64,000 nt of DNA from Siphonodentalium dalli (Eukaryota; Mollusca; Scaphopoda; Gadilida; Siphonodentaliidae), in the NCBI GenBank assembly GCA_032622095.1, contig CP136069.1, positions 124,052,126 through 124,116,125 of the forward strand. The letters are read 5' to 3'. Below, in pieces: positions 33,106 to 45,350 of the stretch. A program made the position numbers and the translations under genes. Each line of letters begins with the position of its first letter. Position 1 is the stretch's first letter. The notes beneath the pieces are model-generated. The model was not told the DNA's origin. It saw only the letters and a program-made list of their open reading frames with translations, and made no database searches.

Positions 33106-35163
33106 AGCCTAACATCGAGGTAATTATACTCTTGTAATAAACAAATGTACATTTCACTTTCGTGTTGCATGTAATATTCAATTTTATGGAAATGAAATTG
33201 AAGATAAGAATGCGATTAGAGAATATTTCTGAGTATTCCTTAATCTTTTCATTGGAGTTAGATAGTTTTCCTACGTGCTATATATTGTGTCACCCACCTC
33301 TGCCAAATGTCAGCGTAATCGGAACGTGACATTCTGAATGTCTCAGTTATCAAAGCTAGAATGGATTGTCGCACTGTGTTTCTATCCTGTCTGATAGTCC
33401 TTGATCACGCGAGATCCGATTTAATCTCAATTGTATTCATTGGTGTCTTGTGTATATTGTACAGTGTTACCGTGCTATATAGACAGAATATCCGCAAAAC
33501 CCACCGCACGCATGCAGGGACTCAATTAGTGACTGCATGTATCACATGATGGTTACAATGGCGTAAATATGGGTAGTAGGCCTCTAACGCAGATGGTGAT
33601 GATGATGATGGTGACGAAGATATCGACGACGACGAATTACACTTAGGGACCACGACCGCCAAATGCAACGGCCATGCATACTAACATTGTGGACATAGCT
33701 CTGTATATACGTTTTCACTCTGTATACATGCAAATTATGATTGAGTGAAATAAAGCAATTCAACACAAGGGCGCTATTTATGCCCTGTTGCGCAGGCTCC
33801 ACAGGCCCCATTCGACGCCAAATAAAGACTCCCATAGTCCCTGTTTCAACTAGTTATATATATTACAAGAAATGATAGCACTTGGGTCTCTGCGAAATAC
33901 TCACCATTGCTGAGACATACACGCATCAAAAACATATTTATCAAATTATCCGTTCATCTCGACAGCGTTTATACTTCTTTTGAGATCGTTCCTGAGATTA
34001 CGTATCAAAGAGTATTCCCAAATATTAACAAACCAGATCTGAATAATTGTATATCAAACTTCAAAACTTGTATAATTTTAGCTAAATATCTCTATGTATA
34101 ATACATTGCCATCAATTATACATGCCATCTATTGAAATTTAGCCGACAGTCATTGCTACAAGCTATTATATAACCGAGGAAAAATATTAGGGTTCATATG
34201 AGAGCCTTTATTCAGCGTCGGGGTGGGGGGGGGGGGGGGCATGCGGCCCCTGCACAAAAGGGCATTTGAAGTGCACATCCTTTATTCAGCCCGTGCACAT
34301 TTTATATTTTGGTCGTTTATACATTTTGATTTTTTTTTTAATTTAATTACTTTCCTCACATTGAGCTCCTTGCTCAATTAAAACAAATATGTTATTTTTG
34401 TTTATTTTTTAATTCAAAATTTTGGGAAACAAACTAACTCCGTTATAACATCCGCCACGGTAGGTACCCCTTGTCAACACACCAAATTTGGCTGAAATCG
34501 TTTCAGGGGTCTGGGGGGATCCGAACAGCGGACACACATCATACGCTTATATTATGAGAATCACACACAACCGGTTTACGGATCAGTGTGTTGTAATACT
34601 GAATTCAGCATTCTATCCTTGATATGGGGTAAATCGTGCACCAACACACTGCATGGGAATGAGTACCCATACGTTCTGAATGTGCAGGTAAAGAGTATAT
34701 GGTTTCCGAATAAATTGGGGAATTAATGGTTAGATTATATATAGTACACATGCAATTGCAAAAATAGTGTCCTACTAATTTGATGTTCTCTATTCTAACT
34801 GTTTATTACATTTAGCAGTTGGCAGTTCAGACTTGTTTAATATAGAGGTTCGGCATTTGGCTTGTGAGTTGTAGCTTGTGAACAAATGACAGCACTCCAG
34901 GGCGACAGTAAGAATATGAGACAACGGAAACAACTATTTTCAATTATTGAACATCCCGTTTCACCGATTTCGAACAACACTTTATTTGGCAGTGGTATTT
35001 ATGTTTTAACTCGTTTCACTAGAACAAACATAAACAATTTATAGAATAACAACTACGAATTGTAGAAACGGAAGTTTTAATCTAGGTATAAACGTATATT
35101 GCTTCAGTTTGAATATCGTGCAGCATATTACAATAGTCAGTAATGTATAATTTTCGAAGCAGA
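33106..35163. other. No gene; simple repeats and one element relic
   Basis: (GATGRT)n near 33592-33618; a run of 15 G at 34225-34239; and at 34460-34565 a phrase (CACACCAAATTTGGCTGAAATC ... GGACACACATCATACGCTTA) of the type found at the 5' side of Helitron/MINE-like repeats, here without a recognisable 3' end. Confidence 0.5.
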
Positions 35164-35225
35164 GGGTAATCGGTAACAGAATCGACGAGGCGCTTGCGCC
35201 GAGTTGATTCTTAACCGATTACCCG
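35164..35225. repeat. Short fold-back, arms 30 bp
   Basis: GGGTAATCGGTAACAGAATC pairs with GATTCTTAACCGATTACCC; the GCGC/TT/GCGC centre is at 35193. A few mismatches in each arm. Confidence 0.8.
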
Positions 35226-35989
35226 ATGCTGAGAATATTATCTAACTTAAACCCCATCCACCGAACAGTCTTTTGAGCCAACTATCCAATTGGTCTGGCA
35301 TACAGCTCTGTCTGATATTACATGTGTATACGCCCACAGTTCAGCACGGACAGTTATTGTTGTCCAAGGCGAAGAGTAACACGTTTCAATTTTTATTTAA
35401 TTCGAATCCTGACTCGCCAGTTGAGGGATGTTTCCTCTGAAGTTTGCCGTTGCGCTGTGGATTCAGCTAGTGTGAGCTATATATTTCTATCCAATTTTAT
35501 CTGTTGATTTTTTTCTTTGTTGATTTAAAGATACCCCATCCAATTCAACATCAAATAAGTTAACATTCCATAAGATATTTATCAGGCAAATAAAACATGA
35601 GTAACTATGGCAATCGACGATGGTCGTTATACATAAATATGCATCACAAATACAGCAACACATCCAAAATAATGTGATCAGAATGAGCATAAATAGCTTA
35701 TTTTCGAAATTGTTCGTAAATTTTCATCTTTGGTTGGCAATGAAGTAAGACCGCTCTTTATAAAATGTGATTTTTCGAATATTCTGGCGTCGAACAACAC
35801 GAAACCTAGTAAAACTTCCTCATTCAGAAGTCAAAAGCACACACGAAGCTTGCATAAATTGGTTTACTGATTCTTTCTCATTGTCGCTTGGTGTAGAATA
35901 CGTAAGAATATAAGTGTCTAATCGTATGAGGTTTTTTGAATTTCCAATTATTATCTGAAAGACACTTACTAGATTGAATCATCCTTTGA

Positions 35990-36260
35990 CTTATGAATTG
36001 AATTGTTTATTAGCAAAGTCAACATCTAAGTTGCAACATGCCATACAACTTATTTACACAACATTATACAAAAAATACACAACATACATATATATCAATA
36101 AATGAGTTCATCATATTATATGATATTGATAATAAATACAAATAATTCTAATACATTTGGGAATATGTTTTCTGAAATGGTTTCATATAATATTTACATT
36201 ATATATAATATAATGTAATACTTGCTTCATGCATAGTTTATGGACAGGGGCGTGGCTGGA
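35990..36260 (-). repeat. Probable LINE 3' tail fragment
   Basis: GAATTGAATTGTTTATTAGC (35996) resembles the GAATTCAATTCATTTATTTCC tail of the LINE fragment at 16692. No coding part is attached; the left boundary is inferred only from this tail. Confidence 0.35.
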
Positions 36261-37514
36261 CGTGGCTTAGAGCAGTATGACCATTTAATTTCTCACACCC
36301 ATCCCATAAGGTTACTGTATGGTATCCTAACAAATTTCATTTGCTTCCCACACTGTGGCATGGAATCACCTAACTGTACCGATTGTGGGGAAGAATCATG
36401 AAACAGTTTGAAATATGAGCCCGAACACTGCAAAATCCTAACATGTATAAAAGTCTAACTCCATGAAAATCCAGGCCTCCATTGGTTATTTGTTTTGAAT
36501 TTTTTTTTAATCCGAACCTTACTGAAATATGTAGTTCTATAATATAAATACATGTATAGGTCTAACTACAGACAAATTCAGACCGCGTTTTTTTTCTGTT
36601 TGTTTTATTTGTAACTTGTAATTGATTAGCAGATTTTGACTGGCCAATGATCAGTGAGGTGGGAGCACATTTAATTTTTTTAATTTGACTGCCTTTCAGA
36701 TTTCCAAGTGTTGAAAATTTCCAAACTGACACTGAGATTGGAAATTCTCGTCGAAAGTTATGACCGAATATATGAAAGTTGTCTAAAACCCAACAAATTC
36801 CCCGCTAATTACTAATTACCCCCACCCCTATATCAACACCCGAGTCCCTGTTATAACAATCGTTTTATGTATACACTCTTAGAAAATACTGTCAGTTTGA
36901 CGGTGTCAGACCGTCGTAATCGGACGGGCCCATACCTTTCATCAGTTGTACGGCGAATCACCGCTGTTTTATGCGCCCCCTCACTGTTAAAAAGGTGCGT
37001 CAAAATTCAACAATATATTTATCGGCGACCAAATTATATACGGCAGTGACTCCATACAGCATGACTGAATCTGACTGTTGATATTTATTATTTATTATTA
37101 ATTGTTTGTATTCAGTGCAATGATCCGGTATATTCATTCTGTGCAATACACAGATCCGTCTTGTCTTGCGCCCGTATAATTACGTTATTTTCATGAGTCG
37201 CTACTTTTATCACTCACCAATTTCTTTCTCCGTGTCATCGCCACGCTGAAAACACAATTGTTTTGGGGGGGGGGGGGGGAATGTTATCTATAAAGTTGCG
37301 GACTAATGTTAAAACTGTCTGACTTCGGTTCCAAAATGAACGGACAAGTTCCAAATCTGCGAAAACCGGCTTAATCATTGATATTTTCCTCTAAATTGTG
37401 ACAACTGGGTTGTCTTCGAGGTGTCATTTCGAGCTGTCGGCTATGACTTGTCTTCTTTCGTCTCAGTGTTCACGTTGAAATTGACTGTGCTGTGACTATC
37501 AAAACACAGATACA
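36261..37514. other. No gene recognised
   Basis: Unique DNA; a run of 15 G at 37265-37279. No terminal repeats that I can pair. Confidence 0.5.
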
Positions 37515-37931
37515 TTTACTGGTGTTGTAATGTTTTATTATGTCTTTGCTGTTTATCACAGAACAAAAGTACATTAGTAGACATTAGTAAACATAATATA
37601 TATTAATAACTTAATGAATTAGTTGGTTTTATATACATACATATTTACACGCTAAGTCCACCTATGCGTGTATAGACATGATATAAACAATGCATGATGT
37701 CATGCTATGCTATTGATATATATGCCGTATACTCTGTCCAATGTCTTAAGTTGCGACGGGCAGAAAGCATTAAATGATTTCCATTTTCAATTTGGACTTA
37801 TAATATAATTTCGTTGATAATCTAATTATATTCTCATCGTGTATAGACGCACATGATAAATACCAAGTTAAAACTATGTAACTGTGTGCATACGGTGTAA
37901 TACAATGTGTCGAATGTAATCTATGAATGCA

Positions 37932-37990
37932 AGCTTATCGATTCTGATATCAGCTTTCCGGGAAGAACTGATATCAGAAGCACATAAGCT
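37932..37990. repeat. Small hairpin with two TTCTGATATCAG arms
   Basis: AAGCTTAT ... TTCTGATATCAG, then CTTTCCGGGAAGAA, then CTGATATCAGAA ... ATAAGCT. It lies in the 3' untranslated part of LINE-B and could be a structured RNA element of the transposon. Confidence 0.6.
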
Positions 37991-38027
37991 CATTCATGAT
38001 ATATGTCTCCGATAGTTCACGACAGTC

Positions 38028-39722
38028 TCACGTGTCACACAGTGCCTGTTTAATAAATATACATACCCTCTTCATAATTTCTAGATTATCAATAGACAGA
38101 AGACCAATAAATTTATCAAGGTTGGGAAGCTCCCAATAATACGATGGTATGAATTTCTCTCTGATAACCTGGAATTTTTTGCATACGATAATAAAATGAT
38201 ATTCATCACCGAGACCCTCCCCACATGCGGAGCAGAGTCTTTGTTCTCGTGACACGGCTTTCCATCTACCACTCTCAATGGCCAAACGATGGTTTGTTGT
38301 TCTAATCTTTGTCATGTATTCTGCCAGATATGTAGGCAATTTTAGCAAATAGCCACTCATTTTAAGGTCGGACTTTATTTCTTTGTAAAGGATACCCTTT
38401 GACGAAGAAAGAATATTTTGGCGCCATTCTAATTCAAATTGACTTGTCATGTCCATTTTAAATTGTCTGATGGTCCCCTTAGACAAGGGTGAGTTAGCTG
38501 AGCATGAACTTTTGGCATTTACCTCTTCGAAAATCACCTGTATAAATTCAAACCATTTCAAATAAGTACTGGGAGACTCAGATAACACTCGCGACAATTT
38601 ATATAGTTTCTTCACTAGATTTGAACCATATTCAGAAACGGTTCTTGACCAAAATGCCAGTGCACGGCATTTGATCTCAATTCCAAGTGGGTGTCGTCCT
38701 GTTTCTCCGTACACCATGTAATTCGGTGTACTGGACTTCATACCAAGTAGAATTTTGCTAAATTTTAAGTGGACGAATTCGATGTCCTTGGTGGGCTCAT
38801 AACACCAAACCTCACTACCATATAGCAATATGGGGGCTATTTTGTAATCAAAGAGAGTTAACATCATATCTAAAGGGAGATTTAGTGATCTCACCTTATT
38901 AAATAAAGCATACATTGCTTTCAGGGCAAGGTTCTTGTTTTCTTTAATAGATCTACAGAAACGACCATTGTAGAAAAATTTAACGCCTAAATAGGTGAAT
39001 TCCTTCGTGATTTCTAGTGTATGTTCTTTAAATATAAATATCGGAAGATTTTTTTGCATTTTTTTGCAAAAAATTACAACTTTTGTTTTCTTTGTATTAA
39101 CTTCGAGTTTCCATGCATCTGAATAGTCAGCAAATGCTTGGAGTGCACGATGCATACTGCTTTCGTTATCAGCCATCAATACAGTGTCATCAGCATATAA
39201 CATACATAATAATTTAACATATATTCCAATATTCTCTTGAAAAAGATCACTCAAGTATGTCAAACCGTCTATAGCACAGTCAGATAAAAAGTCGCTAATA
39301 TCATCAATATAGAGGGAAAATAGGAGAGGGGACATAAGTTCACCTTGAAATAAACCTACGTTGCTCGAAAAGAAATCTGACAAACCCTCGTTGCTTTTTA
39401 CACATGACTTTATCTTGCCATACATACTTCTGACGACATTAAACAGTTTACCATTGATATTTCGTTCCAATAATTTAACCCAGAGTCCATCTCTCCAGAC
39501 GCTATCAAAAGCCTTTCGGAAATCAATGAAAGTACAGTAAAGTTTTTTCCCACTAGATAAATACATATCGATGATAGTCTGTAGGACATATATGTTATCA
39601 ATAGTAGAGTGTTTACGCCGGAAACCCGTTTGATACTCGTTGATTAAATGCTCTTCATCGGAAAAGTTAGTTAATCTTTTGTTCATGATAGAAGTGAACA
39701 TCTTAGCTATACAGCTTAACAA
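38028..39722 (-). pseudogene. LINE-B reverse transcriptase and C-terminal domain
   Basis: 564 residues. RT blocks: GFRRKHSTIDNIY (33-45), CTFIDFRKAFDSVW (63-76), GLFQGELMSPLLFSLYIDD (123-141) and catalytic YADD (176-179). The post-RT block ILLYGSEVW follows. The C-terminal knuckle is C497-X2-C500-X8-H509-X4-C514. The frame remains open about 60 bases upstream of the Met (PIYKKSGDRDNP ... YRGITLLSC), so the real start lies in the upstream frame. No stop interrupts this half. It performs target-primed reverse transcription in the intact element. Confidence 0.9.
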
Positions 39723-39724
39723 TG

Positions 39725-41880
39725 TTATCCCACGATACGAATCTGGGTTATCACGATCTCCTGATTTTTTGTAAATAGGTCATCTGGGAAGCACCCAGTA
39801 TTTAGGATAAAGTTAAATAGTTTGCAATATAAGGGTGTCATGATGTCAATTGATGCTTTCAAATATTCATTGGGTATGAGATCAATTCCTGGAGATTTAT
39901 TTGCTTTCAAATTCGCAGTAGCCACTCTAATTTCTTCTTCAGTTATCGGATCGTTTAAGGGGCCCGAAAATCGTTCGTCATAGATTTCATCGATTTTGTT
40001 CCCAAGTTTGTCGATTAGGTCGTCAGGCAAGCTGAGGCCCTTAAAATGACCATATAATGTGTCTAACGGAATTTTACATTCTTGTTTCCTAATTCGGCTA
40101 GATTTAGAATGTTTGTCTAGAGTTTTCCAAAATTCTTTGCTAGATGTTCGGCTTAATGATTTCAATTCTTCCACAATATTTTTTCGCTCACATTTAATTT
40201 TTGAATCCATCGTTTGTCTGAAACGTTTCGCGGATTCTCTCATTTTTATTTTATTGTCGGCGCTTCTACACTTCTTGTATGCGCGCTTCGCCAAGTGAAA
40301 TTGTTTTCGCATATGTTTGCAATCTTTGTCAAACCATGACTTATTTGTTTCGCGTTTTTCTTTCCAATTCTTATTGACATTAACTTTTCCAAATGTTTCA
40401 ATACCAGCGCCCATTAATATATTTACTATGCGTGTGCATACCGATTTGGATGCGTTTTCAAATTCCTTCGAAGACAGTTTTTCCAAATCTCGGTTAAGCT
40501 CGATCAATAAGGTGCGGTCAATATTATCAACGAATGCATTCCCTTTCTCTGGGGCCCATCTCCTGGGGTATCCCACAGATTTGTCAACATTTGAGTGTGG
40601 TGCATCGTCGTTAGGTTCGTTTGGAAGTAAACTAACATCAGGTATGCAGAGTTCCAAAAACAACGAACTGTGAATATCAGAATTTAGGGGGGAAAAGTCG
40701 TTCACTCTGAAATTAGATATCATGTGAAGGACATTCTTTGACCCGAGAAAATAATCAACTACACTACAATCATTACAAGTTAATTGACCAATTCCATCGT
40801 CTTCACCATACCTACCATTTAGAATGTATATATTAGTGCTCATGCATAACGCGATCAATTTGTAACCGTAGCTAGTGGGCTTTCCCAAGTCTTGCGAACA
40901 CCTCATAGTTAAGTCACCGTTAGGATCACCGCTCGCCGTAGAACAATCGAGAATGTAATCTAACAGTGACTCCGAATTCATGGATTCAAACAAGTGCCCT
41001 AGTGCATCCACGTCATATGGTCGGAAAACGTCGTCCAATGTCTTTGTCCGTGCGTTAAAATCGCCCGCTAGTATAACGGCATCTGAATCTGTTCTCACCC
41101 GACGAACTTCGTTTTCCAACTGAGTACCCCAATCATCGTTTGCGTACCTAGTACCGGACGGTGGTACATACACCGACCCAATGAGCAAACTAGTGTGTGA
41201 ATTGATAATTAATCTCGCCCACACAACATTAGAGCATTCAGAGTCGACAATAGATATATCGCAATTTAGTGACGATCTAGAAGCCAAGAGAATACCACCG
41301 CACCGTTTCCCTGAACCAATCTTCTTGCCTCTCGAGACACGGATGTCAAAATTTGGAATGTCTAATTCATCTTCCTTAAAGGCTTTAGTTTCTGACAAGC
41401 ATAATATGTCGTATTCATCTAACATTTGGACAAAATCTGGATATCGAACTCGCTTTTCTAACCCACACACGTTCAGTGCTAAAATTCGTAATTTCGCGGT
41501 TGAATGACCTGACCCTGACGAGTGGTGTTCATCTGATTTCGGATTCTGGGGTTCATATAAATTGTTTTCGGCATTGCCGCTTTCCCCCGAGTTATTTCCC
41601 ATAGGATGACACTCGGGGGAAGCGGTGATACAGAAAAGTTCGTTCATCTCAGAATGTAGATCACTGCACTCGTTTGAATCCGTATCATAATCGATATTCA
41701 AATATTCAGAAATTTGTATATCACAATCGGCAATAAAGCAATCAACAATGTCAATATCATCAATTATAAAACAATCATCAATATCTGTAACTGAACTATG
41801 CTTATTGTGTGGGGCACAAGCCGAATGTGTACTTCTATTGTTCCGACTGACACAACAGGATACGGGTACATCTTCTAGAA
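39725..41880 (-). pseudogene. LINE-B endonuclease and N-terminal part of RT
   Basis: An APE-type endonuclease that nicks the target. Numbering starts at the TTG at 41701; the frame is open back to a stop near 41880 (acidic stretch DIDDCFIIDDIDIVDCF) and shows no early ATG. The catalytic blocks LALNVCGLEKR (Asn77), CLSETKAF (Glu104), LAGDFNARTK (211-220), CSVVDYFLGS and SDIHSSLFLEL are all present. The linker (NKSWFDKDCKHMRK) and the first RT blocks (KANKSPGIDLIPNEY, LNTGCFPDD) follow. After PDD, a small deletion shifts the frame, and translation ends within about 20 residues. Apart from this the domain looks intact. Confidence 0.85.
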
Positions 41881-42145
41881 TAATTCACAGAAGCTGCGAT
41901 GTCAACCACTAGTGACGATAATAATAACAACAACAACAACAACAACAACAACATCGTAGCAGCTAATAGAATGTTGACAGTGTTGCCATTCTTTTTTGAC
42001 TTGACCATTCAATCCAGTTGACAGTGTTCTGATAGTTTTGAAGCACATACTTGTACATCTACACGAGAGGATATACTGTATGCACCAGAGTAATTCACAA
42101 GAACTTTGATGTAAACAACAACAACAACAACAACAACAACCACAC
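41860..42145 (-). repeat. Duplicated LINE-B leader monomers with (GTT)n
   Basis: AATAATTCACAGAAGCTGCGATGT (41879) and AGTAATTCACAAGAACTTTGATGT (42089) begin two related monomers about 210 bp apart, each followed by a CAA trinucleotide tract (about 41930-41952 and 42114-42140; GTT on the LINE sense strand). CAGTTGACAGTGTT and TGTTGACAGTGTT are also repeated in between. Monomeric 5' leaders are known from several LINE families. Confidence 0.7.
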
Positions 42146-42571
42146 GGTAAACAATGAACTGACGCCGCGCAGTGACGGATGATCACATATCATACAATTC
42201 CAACTTACGAGTACAACAATTACAATTACACGGACCGATCCATCCCATGTTCGTCAATTTTCATTGAAATGTGGATATGAGACATTTAGCTGAGTCATCT
42301 GACCGTTATTAGTTACGATCTTGATATTAATTAAACATAGTAAGCAATTAACGCGGTCATAAAAGTTACATACTGCAACAATGAGACAAAACAAATATCC
42401 GCGAAAACCTGAAATGCGTTATCCTGCTGTAGCTCCATTGACACGACCAGATCATCCTTACTACAATTTCCTAAAATAACTCGCATCGCGTGAAACGCGA
42501 AATTTTATGTCCTGCCAGATATCCCCATCGCCCCATAGGCACGGCCAGATCAGCGTAGAAGTAAACAACCA
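42146..42571. other. No gene or element recognised
   Basis: Unique DNA between LINE-B and a Helitron-like element; nothing further supported. Confidence 0.4.
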
Positions 42572-43008
42572 TCTCATATATATTTTGAAGACCTCTGTTT
42601 TGTCTGTATGTTTGTTTGTCTGTATGTCTGTCATTTATACAAATTTACGATTCTCGACCGATCGGGACGAAACTTGGTACGTGTGTGTAGTTTGACCAGG
42701 CGGTCGACGTTGTCGTATTGGCGAGCCCGTGTGGCGCCCGCTTCGCGCATGCACAGACGAAATCTCGGAAACGGGTGGAGCTATCGACTTGAAATTTGGT
42801 ATGTGAATGTATCTTGCCCCGGATACGAATTTTATCGGGTCGCCGAGCCCGTTCGACGCCAGCTTCGCACATGCGCAGACCAGAGCCCGTGCGAGCCCGT
42901 GCGACGCCAGCTTCGCGCATGCGCAGACCAGATCTCGGAAACGGGTAGAGCTATCGACTTGAAATTTGGTTTTTGAATAGCCCGGACAACGTCGGGCTCA
43001 TCGGCTAG
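42572..43008 (+). mobile_element. Helitron-like element D3, clean A/T insertion
   Basis: Starts TCTCATATATATTTTGAAGA, has the (TGTC)n tract and about 1.5-2 of the 122-bp units (42700-42950), and ends AGCCCGGACAACGTCGGGCT CATCGG CTAG (43005-43008). Flanks are ...AACAACCA and TATATATAGGG, so it lies precisely between A and T with no target duplication, as expected for Helitrons. A local GAGCCCGTGCGAGCCCGTGC stutter (42884-42904) marks a small internal duplication. Confidence 0.85.
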
Positions 43009-43583
43009 TATATATAGGGAATAAATGTAATTATAACCTAGGCTGACCTTTTAAAAGACCTTTGTTCATTGATGATGGGAATGACTTCTTCAGTCACGAG
43101 TTCTTGTTTGTTTGTTGACTGGTCATGCAGGGCCACACGGTTACGACATATTCGAATTCGTACAATCATACAAACCACTTGGTAACCACATCCAGTATGC
43201 CACCTCAACATGATATATACATGGACGTCCGAGTCGTGGTCTGAAACGGACAATCACAGGAAGTAGTTGCCTATTTAGACCGAATCTATCTGTGCACGCG
43301 AGGATTTCATCGGCATATCATGACTGTCTATTATTATAACACGAGATCTCCGTCAATGCCGAACTATATCAGTGTTCGACTAACGCTATCAAGACATCGC
43401 GTAAACGAAGACTCGACATGCGATATGCCCATATAAGAACCACAAATCGTGTTGTTATTCTATGTGTGAGCAGTATCAATCGGTATCTAAAGCTTTCCAT
43501 CTCTAGGGCGAGCAGTCAACCTATGCCTGGATTTTGACTTTGTAGAATCAGAATGGATTTATATTGACAGCAGTACATTGTTA
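43009..43583. other. No gene recognised
   Basis: Unique DNA; short frames on the minus strand show no domain. Confidence 0.4.
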
Positions 43584-43744
43584 CAGTAATGCCCCAATTA
43601 ATCGACTGCTTAACCACAGCAGAATTATGGGTAACTTTCGAGAGCTTTCAGATGAATGGCAACAAGCCATATTTCCGACTAAATCCTGAAAAGTTACCCA
43701 TAATTCTGATGTGGTTAAGCAGTCGATTAATTAGGGCATTACTG
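43584..43744. repeat. Fold-back element, arms about 55 bp
   Basis: CAGTAATGCCCCAATTAATCG at 43584 pairs with CGATTAATTAGGGCATTACTG ending at 43744, and GAATTATGGGTAACTTTC pairs with AAGTTACCCATAATTC. Only about three mismatches are seen. The loop is about 45 bases. Probably a young MITE; no target duplication is evident. Confidence 0.85.
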
Positions 43745-43938
43745 TGTGTATGTTTATATGAATTAGACACTATAGATTAGGTCGTGGCTCCGTTTACGGT
43801 GTCATAAATAAGTGCTCATGAGAGGTTATAAATTAAGTTTTTGTAGACATGAGTAGCTTTACTCACCGGTCGTGTTTGACAAATGTTAAGCGACATCTCC
43901 CCTTTAAGTAGGCACCATTGTATTGTACGAAATAATTA

Positions 43939-44116
43939 TCATGTCTAATTACGCGTTCCAATACAGACCCCCATACGCCACCAATGTGGCGTACACTGGA
44001 CAACCGTACCATAGGAGATGGCAACGTCACTACCCGATTCGGTATATCTTGGACGGTTTGTTAGTTATTTTCCGGTATAGTCGCTGGTTTCTGCACGCAG
44101 CAGTGATATACCGGTA
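43939..44116 (+). CDS. Candidate first coding exon, or chance frame
   Basis: ATG at 43939 opens a 58-codon frame whose N-terminal half is Tyr/Pro/Arg-rich (NYAFQYRPPYATNVAYTGQP, then HRRWQRHYP) and whose second half is hydrophobic (IRYILDGLLVIF), like a short cytoplasmic tail leading into a membrane segment. The frame meets CCG|GTAAAT at 44113-44120, a fair splice-donor match, just before its stop. It is not inside a recognised repeat. No family is recognised, and no second exon was found. It could equally be chance. Confidence 0.2.
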
Positions 44117-45178
44117 AATTAACCCTTTGAGAGTCTCTAATCATAAAACTGACATGTTGTGTATGGCCTAGCAACATAAAACAACGATAAACCTAAAATA
44201 GACCATATCAAACCACACACAGAAACCAGATTTAATTTTATTGTAGGACAGGCGGCACCGATGCACAACAGTGGTTAACCGGGTTGTTATGTTCTCTGAT
44301 ATCAGGATCGACCAAATGGACCACATAAATGGACTAGTTCTATTGAGGGCGAGTCTTCATCAAAGGCCCGCACTATGTGTGTATTTATTCATTTGCGTAT
44401 TTCCTTTCATTTCATCTCAGAGGATATGAGAGCTTTTTACCTTTTCCATTATAGAAATTAATTTTTATTTCAACGCCGATAAGCCCTGTCTATATATTGG
44501 GTAAGCTTTATAGATGAGTATTTATTATTTATCGATAGCGTTTCACTGCCTGATTCAGTTGACTAGTATATGTCCACGGTTTAATGTAACGGTTGATATA
44601 CTTACACAAGATAAATAGATTGTAATAGAACAGATAATATTTGCGTGATAATAACGATTGATGGTGCCTGGATACATACTTGCATGTATTCGTATTAAAT
44701 ATCGTGTATTTGGCGATTTACAAGGGAATTACAGGTCGTCTAATATTTGTCCGATGGCAACCCAATCATTACGTATATGTACAAATATTTCTCCGTCAAG
44801 GAGGCAATAAAGAATCTCTCGCTTGAAGTAGTTGTTCGCACGACAACCCATACAATGTACCTATCGTGGACGTTCCGTTTAAATCATTAGCAACCTTCTC
44901 TTGATATTTATATCAGAGGTGGCGTCAGGCTTTCACCAACGCAAGGGCTATACATGATGTCATGATCCCCGACATGGGGGCTGTATGATCCCGGAAGTTA
45001 CCGGGTGGGTGGGGTGGGGATACCCCCATGTAGCCACCTGACTCCTCTGATTCCACTCCTGTACTTCATTCGGGAAAGAGTGTCCAGCTTTGGGTTCCCA
45101 ACTACGGCACCTTTCATTTCGTGTGTTATAGGCAAAATTTACAACTATATATGGACTTTTTAATTAAAACATATTATA
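44117..45178. other. No gene recognised
   Basis: Unique DNA. The phrase GTGTCCAGCTTTGGGTTCCCAAC at 45080 is a degenerate relative of sequences near 8120 and 49745. Confidence 0.4.
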
Positions 45179-45350
45179 CTAGCCGATGAGCCCGACGTTG
45201 TCCGGGCTATTCAAAAACCAAATGTCAAGTCGATAGCTCCACCCGTTTCCGAGATATGGTCTGCGCATGCGCGAAGTTGGCGTCGCACGGGCTCGGCGAC
45301 CCGATAAAATTCGTATCCGGGGCAAGATACATTCACATAGCAAATTTCAT
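45179..45350 (-). mobile_element. Helitron-like element D4, 3' part, interrupted
   Basis: On the minus strand, AGCCCGGACAACGTCGGGCT CATCGG CTAG ends at 45179, followed by T; one 122-bp unit lies inside. It stops at the terminal repeat of the element starting at 45351. Beyond that element, 46232-46420 continues with A-type Helitron sequence, so the host Helitron was probably an A/D mosaic. Confidence 0.7.

Larger units (their letters stand above)
37515..42145 (-). mobile_element. LINE-B: nearly full-length non-LTR retrotransposon
   Basis: Best preserved retrotransposon of the window, read on the minus strand. It has a leader with two related monomers (42145-41880), an endonuclease/linker/RT frame to 39725, an RT/C-terminal frame 39722-38028, and a 3' untranslated part of roughly 0.5 kb (end placed near 37515 from an A/T-rich boundary with TTTATT, not proven). 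The two frames are separated by one small lesion near 39780. Its order and C-terminal CCHC motif match LINE-A. No separate ORF1 is seen upstream. A CR1/L2-like assignment is tentative. Confidence 0.85.

Noticed and set aside
32430-33181. Long open frames on both strands encoding repeated ERASPYVRTCEPLRSN-type peptides
   Set aside because: All three frames on both strands are open because the 22-bp DNA unit has no stop codon in any frame. The peptides are a by-product of the repeat.
38028-41880. Reading LINE-B as an intact two-gene transposon
   Set aside because: The RT domain is split between the two frames exactly at a conserved block, which shows a frameshifting deletion and not a natural gene boundary.
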